DNA from: Camillea tinctor
Taxonomy: Eukaryota > Ascomycota > Sordariomycetes > Xylariales > Xylariaceae
Assembly (NCBI GenBank): GCA_022578605.1
Contig: MU394086.1
Coordinates: 248,001 to 312,000, forward strand
Direction: 5' to 3'
Length of the DNA: 64,000 bases
Shown here: positions 23,679-34,722 of the stretch, piece after piece
Numbering within the stretch: position 1 is the stretch's first letter
Layout of the letters: every line of letters begins with the position of its first letter
Translations under genes and position numbers: made by a program
The notes under the pieces: model-generated
What the model was told of the DNA's origin: nothing
The model's database searches: none
The model's input: the letters and a program-made list of their open reading frames with translations, nothing else

Positions 23679-24628
23679 TGCGTATAAGTGAGATACCTAG
23701 GCGAAGATAGAGAGGGAGGGGGAAGCAATTAATGGTGTAATGGTTAGAATCAATGGTATAGGTTATACCTAGATAGGTATGTATATATTTAGGAGGTATT
23801 AAAGAGCAAAAGATGATGTCTGGGAGAGAAGCGAAGGGTAAAGTAGTAAGATATAGTTGAAGGACGAAAAGAGAAGGAGAAATAGAGGGAGAAATAATAT
23901 TAACTAAGTACTTAGGTAGGTACCTATTATTGATCCAATTCAGACTTCGTTCCTTCCCTTTTCTCACCTACGGATTGATCTAAACTGACGTAGAATTCCA
24001 TCGACCGAGAATACGCGCCCCACCACTTGCCGAGGGTAGCCAGTGCCAAAGGGGTGGGATGTTGGGGAACTGCGATGATCAAAGCTAGTTGGCTAGGTAC
24101 CTAAACTAAGTACTTCTACTTCTACTATGTACATAGTACTTACTACATAGTAGGTTGTAGTACTACTATGTACCTAGGTAAATAGAGCAACTTGAAGTTC
24201 CCTTTGTATCACTTTCTCTTTCTCCCCACTACCGACCACCCGGGGAAAAAAAAAAAAGGGGGGGGAGGAGGGGGTAATTGGAAGTACCTACCTAAGTAAA
24301 GGGAGAATATGGGGGGGGGTGTTGTGCAGGTGGCTGGCATGTGAAATTTACGGGGTAGTGGTACAGAGAAGAAAAAGAAATACAAACTCGAATATTACCT
24401 AAGCCAGGTGGGGCTGAGTTTAAAAATTAATAAATAACAGAAATCGGAGTCGAACAGGGACCGGACCGATGTCACCTGACATAGAAATTCTAGTGTGGCA
24501 GACTAGAAGCTTTCAATCCTCCAAATCCATCTACTAAACAGCCATAGCCGCAACCAACTCGAATTAGTGGTGGTGGACTCTGATACCTACTCGATAACTC
24601 CCATCCCGACGACCCAACCACTTCCACC
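23679..24628. promoter_or_regulatory. Divergent promoter region shared by ACAD and uS12m genes
   Basis: 950 bases separate the two start codons. It contains perfect palindromes (ACTATGTACATAGT at 24124-24137, GTAGTACTAC at 24157-24166, TACCTAGGTA at 24171-24180), an A-run next to a G-run (24245-24275) and two hairpins at 24469-24508. Both flanking genes encode mitochondrial proteins, so joint control is plausible but unproven. Confidence 0.45.
24469..24508. other. Two adjacent perfect hairpins upstream of uS12m
   Basis: ATGTCA-CC-TGACAT at 24469-24482 is followed by TTCTAGT, a 7-nt loop and ACTAGAA at 24488-24508. They lie about 120-160 bases before the uS12m ATG. The second has a tRNA-arm-like geometry, but I could not fold a whole tRNA around it. 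Confidence 0.5.
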
Positions 24629-25375
24629 ATGGCGTCCCCCATCCTCCGCTCCCTCTGGCCATCGCTCGCCGTAGGACCAAGAGCCGCAACAACCGCACCC
24701 GCGCTCCTCGCCCGTCTCTCGTCCCCCATCCGCGCCTTCAGCAGCACGCCGCGCCCCCTCGCGACGCTCAACCAAGTGCTGCGCGGGTGCCGCAAGCCGC
24801 GGCGCGCGCGGCACGCGGTGTCGCCCGCGCTGAGCGACATGCAGTGCCCGCAGCAGAAGGGCGTCTGCCTCAAGGTCGGCATCGTGCGGCCGAAGAAGCC
24901 CAACTCGGGCGAGCGCAAGACGGCGCGTATCCGGCTCTCCAGCGGGCGCCTCATCACCGCGTACATCCCCGGCGAGGGCCACAACATCCAGCAGCACAGC
25001 GTGGTGCTCGTGCGCGGGGGCCGGAGTCAGGATTGTCCGGGTGTGAGGTACCATTTGGTGCGCGGGGCGCTGGATTTGGTAGGTTTCTTCTTCTTTTTCT
25101 TTTCTTTTTTGCTTTGGGGGTACCTCTTTTTATGTTTTTTGCTTTTTATTCTTGTGTGGAGAGAGGGGGGGATTGTTAGAGGCAGTATCTGGTCTATATG
25201 TGGGCAGTTTGGTGGAGGCTGCAATACACTCTCAGCAGCGCAGAAAGCATAACATACCAAAGAAGAGCCGCCTGCTAACCTAAAATTCTATCAACAGGGC
25301 GGTGTGGCGAACCGAATGTCGAGTCGTAGCAAGTACGGGACGAAGAAGCCCAAGAAGGCATCTGTTGGTGCATAG
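24629..25375 (+). CDS. MRPS12: Mitochondrial small-subunit ribosomal protein uS12m
   Basis: Two exons, 24629-25078 and 25298-25375, give 175 residues. The first 45 or so residues are a Ser/Arg/Ala-rich mitochondrial presequence (..[17 protein letters not shown]). The mature part is canonical uS12: [34 protein letters not shown] (containing the PNS loop of the decoding centre), [20 protein letters not shown] and [14 protein letters not shown]. The 219-nt intron falls just before [20 protein letters not shown], which completes the conserved C-terminus; without it the protein would end in junk. The first exon is strikingly GC-rich in third positions compared with its flanks. Part of the mitoribosome decoding site. 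Confidence 0.95.
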
Positions 25376-25882
25376 GCCTCTTTCTAGCGGGGAGCTGGTG
25401 GAACGTAGGGGGACGACGATGGACGATCTTGACGTGATGGTCTGAGCAGATCCTTATTCGAGGGGCACGAAGTTCCGCCGCCATCACACAATCACATCGT
25501 GGATTTGTATATACGTAGGGTATATATATATACCTATTTAAAAACATGTAATATCACAAGCACAAGTCAAGATAAGAAACTAAAAAAGATGGGTGACTGG
25601 TTCAAATCGTGTTCTTTTGAGAAGAAATATATCTACACATGAAAAAGAACAAACCTGTTTATCTTGTCTTCAAATCGACGAAATGAAATTCCTAAGACGC
25701 CGCTAGCTCCCCTCCCCTTTCCCCATCTCACGTAGATTCCACACCCATCCTGGTAATGCGCGTGATAAAAATTTGTCGTTAAAGAAGAATTATCATCTAC
25801 TTTTACATTTGAACTTCTTTTTTTCCCGCCTCTTTTTTCTTTATTTCTTTTTTTATTTCTTTTACCTTCCCGTTTTGATTTC
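25376..25882. other. Convergent 3' spacer between uS12m and GT15 genes
   Basis: About 500 bases that contain both 3' ends. T-rich at 25810-25865. No further gene is seen. Confidence 0.5.
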
Positions 25883-27548
25883 CTACTGCTGGTTTTCGTA
25901 TCCCTCAGGTTTCTCCAATCCATTGATATCGAAATACCGGGATGTGCCTGGTTTCGAAGATTAGCAAACTGCGCCACCGAAAAGGCTGTCTTAAGTTTAT
26001 TAAGCACTTACAGGAGTATCCCTTCCAGTCAAAGTTCTCCTTGGGGTTGCAGTGGCAGCGGAGGTCAATCCGGGTCTGTTCGCCCGTGGGGCAGTGGGTG
26101 AAGGGGACGTGGTAGTAGGCGATATCGTTGAAGAAGTGAATTTCTTCCTTCTTCAGGAGCAGACCCGCAGCGATGGAGTGAACAGGTGCATCGCCCCATC
26201 TTTCGTAGAAGAAACCGCCATCCTGGTCGAGGGACTCAAAGAAGTCGATGTAGGCCTTAGACCGAAGCCAGTTGAGGTTGCCGACTTCAAAGTTGGACCA
26301 CTGTAACATAATTAGCAATTGGGAAATATAAATGGCAATGGGAGTCAATGCCACTTACAAAGTGGCAGTGGTTGTAGCTATCACCGCCGTCATCACTGAG
26401 GAAGCCCATGGAGTTGCCCTCGGCAATGTGCTCAGGGTGGTTCTTGATGAACTTCTTGGCGCTGTCCCATAGCGTGGGGATCGTCTCGACGTATTCGTAC
26501 AAACTGAGCACAAAGCTGTACTTCTTCTTGTTCTCGGCCATGAAACGGAAGGGGTCGTAGTGGATGTCGCAGAAGAGCTCGATGCTAGGCTCGACTCGCC
26601 AGTACCACTCGTAGTTCATCATAAGCGGCTGGCGGAAGAAGAAACCGGACTCGAAACGGCACATATGACGGTAACTAATAGAATCGCCGTAGATGATCTT
26701 GCGCTGAGCCATATCCTCACGCACTTTCTTTGCCTTGTCCTGGTCGATGTGCTCGGGGAAGGACCAGTGATCGTGGGGGATCTCGCCATAGTACGTGTTT
26801 CCGGAAACCAGAGAAGTCGTGACCTTCTTGAAGGTGGCATCGAAGGGCTTGTCATTTAAGAAGACCCAGTCGTAGTGATAGCGGCGGTTGAATCGATCCT
26901 CGACCTGACGAATGGAGCGAGCAATTTCCCACACATCACTGTTGCGCGCCAGAGTTACAAAAGTAGCGTTCATACGAGGTCCTGGTGCCGTGTCCTCAAG
27001 AAAGTCCCAACCCTTGTCGGAGGGTTTCAGAGCCATAGGAGCCTCGGCCAGATCTCCTTCATATGTAGGCCTAGATACTGATGATGAACCTTTCGTTGAA
27101 CCGTACTCGCTGCTGCCGCTGCTAGAACTGCCGCTAGAGCTGCCACTACCCTTGCTGCTTCCGCTACCGCTGCTGCTGCTACCACTACCGCTGCTAGATC
27201 CGGACCCTGATCCCGAAGACACACTGTCGGCATTGCTGGCAGGTTTTTCGGGCTTCCACGAAGAGGAAGAGCCCTTACCGACACCGAAAGTGTCGGGCTT
27301 TAGGTGTACTCCATCGTAGGAGGAATGGGAAACGAAATAGAGGATGGCGACAAACTATACACGATCAGGGGCTATTGGTTAGCACAGACCCAACAAGGCT
27401 GGGGTTGGTAGTCTAGAGGTGTATAATGCGATTATAGCAGATTGGGGGAAATGGGAAGAGGAAAGGAAAAGAGAAGAAAAAAGAAAGGGTTGCCCACAAA
27501 GAAGGCAAATACGACGTATCTTACGATACGGGCATTGCCGGCGGCCAT
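25883..27548 (-). CDS. GT15 alpha-1,2-mannosyltransferase (KTR/KRE2 family)
   Basis: Four exons encode 457 residues: 27548-27525 (24 nt, MAAGNARI), 27354-26359, 26300-26012 and 25947-25883. It is a type II Golgi protein. A short hydrophobic segment ([13 protein letters not shown]) follows the first splice, then a stem of Ser/Gly repeats at about residues 45-105, then the catalytic domain from [18 protein letters not shown]. Family blocks present include [59 protein letters not shown] and [19 protein letters not shown]. By homology to yeast Kre2 the Glu in WSNFEVG (about residue 345) is the catalytic residue. The last exon restores [20 protein letters not shown]. It adds alpha-1,2-mannose to O- and N-glycans of cell-wall proteins. 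The donor is GDP-mannose. Confidence 0.95.
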
Positions 27549-30500
27549 GGTGAAGTTCGAGTTCGATGCGACAATGCTGGTAGGTGAGTTGATTCGAGGG
27601 TATGCGTAAATCTGTAAATAGGACAGATGCTATGAATGATAAAAAGGTCGCGCCTCGCAAAAGGGGGGCGTCGAAAGGGAAACTTTGCGCCTCTATGGTA
27701 CCAAGGGGACAAAGGAGGGCGTCAAAGTCAAGTCATCACGGTAAATAGACCAAGTTAATAGTCCGGGGTAGCCTACCCGGGAGGATCAGCTAAAAGGGGA
27801 AATAGAATGGGGAGAAGAGAAGAAGAAGAAGAAGAAAGGAGAGAAATGAGGTCTAAAAGTAATGTAGGGAGAAGGGAGATGGGTTTATTAAAAAGGAAGA
27901 GTTTTTTTTTCCTCTTATGTCCCCTTGAACGAATAGACGAATACGTGTATCGAGTGTTTAAGTGGGAAAAGAAAGAAAGGTACGTACTCCCTTGGGATAC
28001 TTTGGATACCTTTTGCGCAGGTTAGCGCAGTGTAGTATAGTTTAGTATTCACTTAGGTAATTAAGGGTCTCGACCGCCACGCAATACGAGCAGGGGATGC
28101 TGATCTGGGCGGAATGTTTGCGTTGGAACTTTCTTTTCTCGAATGGGAGAATTGAAAATGGAAGGTCCAATAACTGTACATTATAGTGCACCTTAATACA
28201 TAGGTACTAGATAAGGCCTTACTATGTACTCGCCACCTCCTACATCTACATACACTCACTCATAGGTTGCCTCCGAGGTACTTCTAAGCTAGCGTAAAGT
28301 ATAACACCCCCTCCGCCCCCTGGACATGTCACCATAAAGTTAAAAGTGTGTGTGAGCCCATGGCCGTGGTCACGGTTCACCGATTTCACGTCTTGATCAT
28401 TTATCTTTTCTTGTTATCTTTTCTTCTTGTGTATCATGTACTGTACTGTACAGGATCGGTGATCTGAACTGATACCTAGGAACGTACATAATAATTAACT
28501 TGGTGTGCTTCCTTACCTTTACGTGTGTACCCAACACGTAGAACTGGCGCGCCGAGATAAGTTACCAATTAATTAAGGTTACCAAGACCACTAATTAGTA
28601 GTGTGAGTGTATATTGATACCTTTACTGTAGATTAGGTAGGCATATTCAAGTACAACACCAACTTACATATAACTTAAAACCTACAACTTTTTCAAGTTT
28701 TATACTTTTTACTACATCACATATTCTCTCTCTCCCCTTTTTTTCTGTATCAGATATGTACTAAGTAGTAATTTTAAGTTATAATCCATCGTTAATTCAT
28801 CTTGGTATACGGCAGATCCTGCCTTTTCTACCTAGAGTTAGGTACCTGTCTCCTAAACCTAATGCAGCTTTTTATTTCGAAGGGTTCCCCGCTATAAGCT
28901 AGTCGCTGTCTCAGATCCCTACCCAACATCGCTATTGGCCCTTGTGCCTCTTATTTGCCTGTACGAGCAAATCGCATTGTATTCACGGTTCTGGTGGGAA
29001 GACAATACGGGTTTTTAGATTGTATTTTTGGTCTCGGCACTCCTCCTGTCTATGCCCCCCCTTTTGCGCACATCATGTCTAGTGTCTAGTTAGTTTACTT
29101 ACTTACCAAGGTACTACTTGCTTTACTCCGTACCGGTGGATTATAAGAGGGCCATTGAGCCGAATAGAAAAGGAAGAATTGACGAACTACCTTGCTGTTG
29201 TTACCTCTACCAACATCGCGAGGTCGGTATTTGCTGGACAACCACGTCTTGGCTAAGTGGAAACTCGATGGGGTTAATATCTCTTTCTTGAAGCCCCAAG
29301 TCTATTTTTTTTTATCACTTCCATTTTCAACGCACATATAACCCCCCCTACATACCTGCATTACAAAGTCCATTGTGTTTTACACTAGTGTAAAAGTAAA
29401 CCCAGGGAGAAGACTTCATATGAAATACACGGGTGCATCAAACTGATAAAAATAATAAAGTGGGCAAGACATTCCCTTCTCAAATATGTATGTCATTCTC
29501 ATCAGGGAGCGAACTAAATATTGTGCCTAGCCTACCTTATGGGTAAGTAAATACCTACCTACCACAACTACATGTTACTCGATTTGATAACATTAGGAGA
29601 TGTGCTTTACCAGCCGGCAGGGTCTAGACGGGGATGTCTACCCAGGTGGGTAGTGTACCTTAGTGAGGGCACCTAAGCCACGTACTACCTTCTATGCACC
29701 TTTTAGTAGTATATAATAGGTGTGTGTGAGAAAGAGAGAGAGGCAGGTACTCCGTAAGGTAGGCTGGCCTATTTTGGTATGTTACCTACCAGTGCCAGCC
29801 TGCCAGCCTGCCAGCCTACCTAACTCTAGAAATAAATTGGTCTGTGCATATTGTAACGGAAAGATTCCATGTCAGATAAATTGGAACCTTGTAACCTTCC
29901 TGACTTACTACATAGTACTTACATGTATGTATGCACATGATAGCCCTACCAGCTGTTATCAGTTGTTGAGTTCCACCCTCGTCACTTCTCAACTGTCATT
30001 TCATCGAGGTGTGCTTTCCACATAACCTACAAGAACAAGACTTACATAAGATAAACAAGCACGTGACCATGTTTAGCACGAAACCAAAGCAAGCAAATTG
30101 TACCTCACTAACCTAACTTACTCCATAGCTCTCTCTTCCTGACTTGCTGATTGCTTCATTGAATGAATGAGAGAGAATGGGATTCCCGTGTGTCTCCAAT
30201 TCCTGACAAGCGAGCGTATCTAGTGGACTTGAACCCAAAAAAACACCTTTTACAACAAGTTGGGCAACTACCATCGTTTTGTCTCTTTTTCTCTCCCACC
30301 CGCTCGTCCCAACATCGGAAATCGTTTTGATCGAGTCCGTCTCTTGAGCCAAGTTGACGGTCAACCTCACGCACACAACCCGTAATTTTGCCTGTTTTTC
30401 AGCATCATGATCAAGTATTCTCTACTCGTTCCTGTTCACGTTCACCTATTTTTCAACCTTTTTTAGTTGTAAGTAAAGAAGAGCCCCCCTCTTAGTATTC

Positions 30501-30822
30501 TTCCATACACACACAACCCCATAAATTATTGCCCCGGCCTTTGGCTTTTGCCCCTCCACCACCGCTACCCTTACCACTCTCACCACCACCACCACCACCA
30601 CACTTCCGCCGCAAGGGCCCAAGTCATATATATCCGCAGATCTTAGCTCTATTAAGCTTCCGAAGCGAGTAATCAGCACTATAGCAATCGCCTATCCAGA
30701 CATATCTTACTCCGTACCAACTAACTCCATCAGACTCTGTTTTCCCTCTCCCCACTGCCTCGACTATTTCGCCGCACGGGGCTTCAACACGTCACCACCT
30801 TCTTGGTGCCACATCTTCCAAT
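27549..30822. other. Long intergenic region between GT15 and PAT1 genes
   Basis: 3.3 kb with no supported gene. Contents are many TACCTA/TAGGTA words (28050-28200, 28620-28650, 28840 and 29550), a short CCAGCCTG tandem at 29794-29818, and a CAC/CCA repeat at 30580-30600 near the PAT1 leader. A B-box-like word at 30225-30236 (minus) does not sit in a foldable tRNA. The region could hold long leaders or non-coding transcripts, but the sequence alone cannot show this. Confidence 0.5.
29794..29818. repeat. Short tandem repeat, unit CCAGCCTG
   Basis: About three units in a row (GCCAGCCTGCCAGCCTGCC). Confidence 0.75.
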
Positions 30823-33392
30823 ATGGCTTCCGGAAGCCATAACACGGCGGCGCCTGGCTTCGGCCAAACCTACGATCCCTTTGCCGAGCTCTCGCATCAC
30901 GATGACATCGACGAAGCCCTCGACTTCGAAGATACTTACGATGGCTTGGGCGAACAGCTGGACGAGGGCGACGATGCCTTCAACGACGATACTTTCGGTG
31001 ACACTGGCGTTTCTAACGCACCTGTAGGCAAGGACTTCGATTTCTTCGGCCAGACTGCCAAGGTTTCCGATGCGATGGAAGAGGAGCATCAACGTTTTAC
31101 TCGCCAGCAGCCCGTTCCCAAATCCACCCAGCCCGCTGCATTCCAAGGCTATGATACTGGCTATAGTGCTGGCTATTCCTATCATCAGCCAGCGCCAAAG
31201 CCTGCCCGGACCGGTTACGAAAAATACAAGCAGCCAGAGCCAGTCTCTGAGCTACAGGTCGATGCTTCCATATGGGGTACTGCGCCCAGGAAGACCCATA
31301 CTCCTGTTGCGACTACCCAGGCTCCGGCCCAGCCGAGCGCGCCCCCGGCGTCGCGGAAGATGATGAGTCTGGAGGAGGTTGAAGCATCCATGCGAGCTCA
31401 AGCTAAGGCACATGCTGCAGCCCAACCTGTCCAACCTTCCCCGCAGCCAACCTATGGTGCTCCTGAGCCCCAAGTGCCCGCGCAGCCTGTCCAGTATCCG
31501 CGCCAGGAGTCGTTTGAGCACCACCAGCCTCAGGCTCAGGTTGACAACCGCCACCCGCAGGGGTTTCCGCCTAATGATTACCAGCAGATGGCCCAGGGAG
31601 GTCCCCATGGACACCCTGTTACCATCTTGCAGCGTCCGCACTCCAAACATACCCCCTCTGCTGAGCCAAGCGTGCCTAGTCCCATGCCCCATCAGCATCA
31701 ACCCTCTATCGCCCCAACGCAGATTCTACAGAATCCTAGCCGTGATGCTGCGAGGATGGGAATGGGCATGCCAGCGCAAGCGCATCAGGCGCATCAGGCT
31801 CAAGGCTCCTTCCCGGGCCAACCCCAGGTTATCCCACAGGCGTCCCAGCTTTCACAGCTCTCTGAACAAGAGAAAGCTGCTTTTGTTGAAGCAGAGGCCA
31901 GACGTGCAAAGAGGAACCACAAAATCTTTGCCATGTCTAAGGATAATGGACTTATGACCCCACAGGACAAGAGCTTTATCACGAGGATCCAACTTCAGCA
32001 ACTGGTTTCAGCTACCGGAGACCCGAATGAGCACGGCACTGATGCTGCTCTCGCTGAAGATTTCTACTATCAAGTTCTGAGCAACCTTCGAGCTGGACAA
32101 CGGCCTAATCCCAACCAGCCTCTGACCAACTTTGCGCAGACCTACCTGTTCCAGACGGGCTCTCGTCATGGTGGCCTGAGACGACATGGGCGTGGTCCGG
32201 AAAATCATGTACAACGAATGGAGCAGCAAGTCCAGCGCGCTGTTGAAGCTGCCAAAAACAAACCCAAGAACAAACAACTCGTCATCGAAGGCAGCTTGGG
32301 CAAAATATCTTTCAGCAATGCGAAAACCCCTAAGCCACTACTGAACATCAAGCGTACGGACAGCGGATCCGATGCTCCTCGTGCGGGTAGCAGTCATCGG
32401 CCACAAGCCACGGGGAACATTGCTGACAAGAAGGCCGCACTACGTGATATTGAAAATGTCTATCTCACTTTGATGAAGATGGAGGATCTTGTCCGCAATA
32501 TGCCTCCTCCTCCACAGCCTAACGTCCAGCCCGACCAGGAGTTTATTGATAAGCAGGTCGAATATGAGCGATTGATCAATCAGCTGTGGAATGACCTCAA
32601 AGTGCATGAACCGATCAGTACCTCGACAGTACATCCTTTCATTAACTTCATATCCTACCCCAAGGGCAAGAAGGTCATCCCCCGTGTTTTCCGTCACATC
32701 TCCCCGAAGCAGCGAACGACGATTCTCACCATGATCATCGTCCATCTAGATCAGCTTGATGTTGTACGAGGAGCCCAAGTTCACACTGGAGAGCCCATCA
32801 CTCTCAATGCGGCTACCCGAGAAAGCATTGAACTATTCTCTATGGCAGTCATGCCGAGTCTCTTTCAGCTACTTAATGAGTCTGAGCTAGACATTGTCAC
32901 TGGTGTTCTTGGTTTAATTATCCAAGGCATCAAAGTAGATTTAGTTGCACGGACTCGCATCGGCGTTTCCATGCTGACCATGATCCTTAGTCGTGCTGAA
33001 CTCATTAAGCAAGCTGGACAAGCCAACGACCAAATGTGGCAGCAATGGTAACTCACAGTATCACTACACTTTCTGATCTTTCTATACTAACTTCGACTAA
33101 TAGGGTTGCTACGTTTAACCAATTCTTTAATATTTTGGAGCCCACACTCCCCAATATTTTCCCAGGTACCGTAACTTCGGGTGAAGATATCTATGTCTGG
33201 CAATTCCTCGCCGCCATCGGCATTGGCGCCAGCCCTGACGAACAGCAACGGCTGGTTCTTGCTGTGAAAGATCGTGTCATGGACACAGTCGGCCTTGCAA
33301 AGACTCTACCTGCCGACATGGCAAAGGAACGTCTAGACAACGTCAACCTATTCATGCGCTCTATTGGCCTAGACGTTGAATTATTGAACTGA
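30823..33392 (+). CDS. PAT1: PAT1, mRNA decapping activator
   Basis: Two exons, 30823-33047 and 33104-33392, give 837 residues. The N-terminus carries the acidic PAT1 lead (DIDEALDFEDTYDGLGEQLD) and a KDFDFFGQTAKVSDAMEEEH segment. Residues about 130-340 are a long Pro/Gln/His-rich disordered region, usual in this family. The conserved middle (SKDNGLMTPQDKSFITRIQL, EDFYYQVLSNLR) and the helical C-terminal domain follow, ending RSIGLDVELLN. The intron lies late, inside the Trp codon before VATFNQFFN. PAT1 binds the Lsm1-7 ring, Dhh1 and Dcp2 on deadenylated mRNAs in P-bodies and promotes decapping and translational repression. Confidence 0.95.
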
Positions 33393-34137
33393 ACTCCGGT
33401 TATCACGAGCTAATAGGTTATATTTGTGATTGTATACCATCAATTTAGTCCAGGGGGCATGGAGAGAAGCCAAAATAAGGGCGGCAAGATTCCAAAGAAG
33501 ACTTTCGTACTTAACATTTTATGTTTGATGGATTACGACGTCTTTGTTTTGGGGAGGGAGAAAAGGAATCTACGACGAGTGCACTACGGTGATTATACTA
33601 TAGGGAGGGAGGGTACGGGATTGTTAGCTTGCAAAGGACAAGGATCGATGATTGATGGAAATGAAAATCTATCTACTAAGGACTAGCTCAGAGACAAAAG
33701 TCCTCAAACATGATACCCCCACCCCCTTACAAACCCTCCAAAAAGGGCAATCGGTCAACGAAAAGAAAAAGAGATCCTGGAAACCAAAAAGTAAAGACCA
33801 AAAGTTACTGTCTTTTATTTATTTATTTTATTTCCTGACTTTCTTCTCGTTTTTGTGTTCTTTTTTGGTCATTACTTTAGGTAGTACACCCTTCAATCAA
33901 CCATACCTACCAACCAACCAACCAACCATTGCTCACCGCACGCAATATGTACGAGACGACGGTTTTTTTTTTAATCATTATCTACGCGAGTCACCTTGGA
34001 AGAGGGAGGAAGAGAGACAGGGAATACTATACTACTGGAACTCTGAACGGTTTGTTGCGTTTGGTGCTTATTTGCTTGGCATAGGCGTACATAGCATGGC
34101 CTTGCGGTATAGTTTATGTGAGTGTAGGGTTACGGTG

Positions 34138-34164
34138 ATAGAAAAGAAAAGAAAAGAAAAGAAA
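34138..34164. repeat. Pentanucleotide repeat (GAAAA)n
   Basis: About five units in a row. Confidence 0.85.
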
Positions 34165-34395
34165 ATAGAATTAGGAATCATGAGGTGAGGTTAGGAGTCT
34201 TGTAGATGTCGTGAATGCCGTGGGTGGGGGTAGTAGGGTGAGCTTGTTATTGGTAGGTATCATGTGAATGTTATGAGTTAACCACTGTGATAACTTGATT
34301 TTATTGCGGTGGATAGCACTTGGACAAAAACTTAAAGTCTCATGAATCACAGGTGGGTGATTGTTGTGAATTAGACGCTGACGTGGATGGAAAAG

Positions 34396-34417
34396 GGGTA
34401 GGTAGGTAGGTAGGTAA
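34396..34417. repeat. Tetranucleotide repeat (GGTA)n
   Basis: About five GGTA units. Confidence 0.85.
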
Positions 34418-34722
34418 GCTAATGAATAAGGCCGGGAAGTGACAATGGTAAGCGTGTATGCACACACATGCACGCAGAAACATGAAATGAGCTGATGGTA
34501 GGTAATGGTATGACCTAGGTTAAGTGACTTTCAATACCATATCCTCCTTTTTCTAGAACCTTTTATCTTCTGATTATTTACAGTATGCTTTTTATGCATA
34601 CATATATATATACCTGAATAGATATCTCCCGACCATTTACTATCCCCCCTCCCCCCTCAGCACCTCAAAACTAAATCATCTCATCCCCTCCCCCTATCCC
34701 CCTCCTCGTCCTTCTTCTGCTA

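Larger units (their letters stand above)
33393..34722. other. Convergent 3' spacer between PAT1 and POL5
   Basis: 1.3 kb. It contains simple repeats at 33910-33928 (CCAA units), 34138-34164 (GAAAA units) and 34396-34417 (GGTA units). Plus-strand frames such as 33652-34188 read through these repeats and look non-coding. Confidence 0.5.

Noticed and set aside
24430..24510. tRNA-like region with GGAGTCGAAC and a 7-bp hairpin
   Set aside because: Two arms look plausible, but no acceptor stem or A box fits. Kept only as hairpins.
30225..30236. tRNA B-box-like word (minus strand), and a similar one at 25599-25608 (plus)
   Set aside because: The flanks do not form a five-pair T-stem or an acceptor stem, and no A box is found at the right distance.
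33652..34188. Plus-strand frame of 178 codons after PAT1
   Set aside because: Runs through simple repeats and 3' flank, has lysine and phenylalanine runs and no motif.
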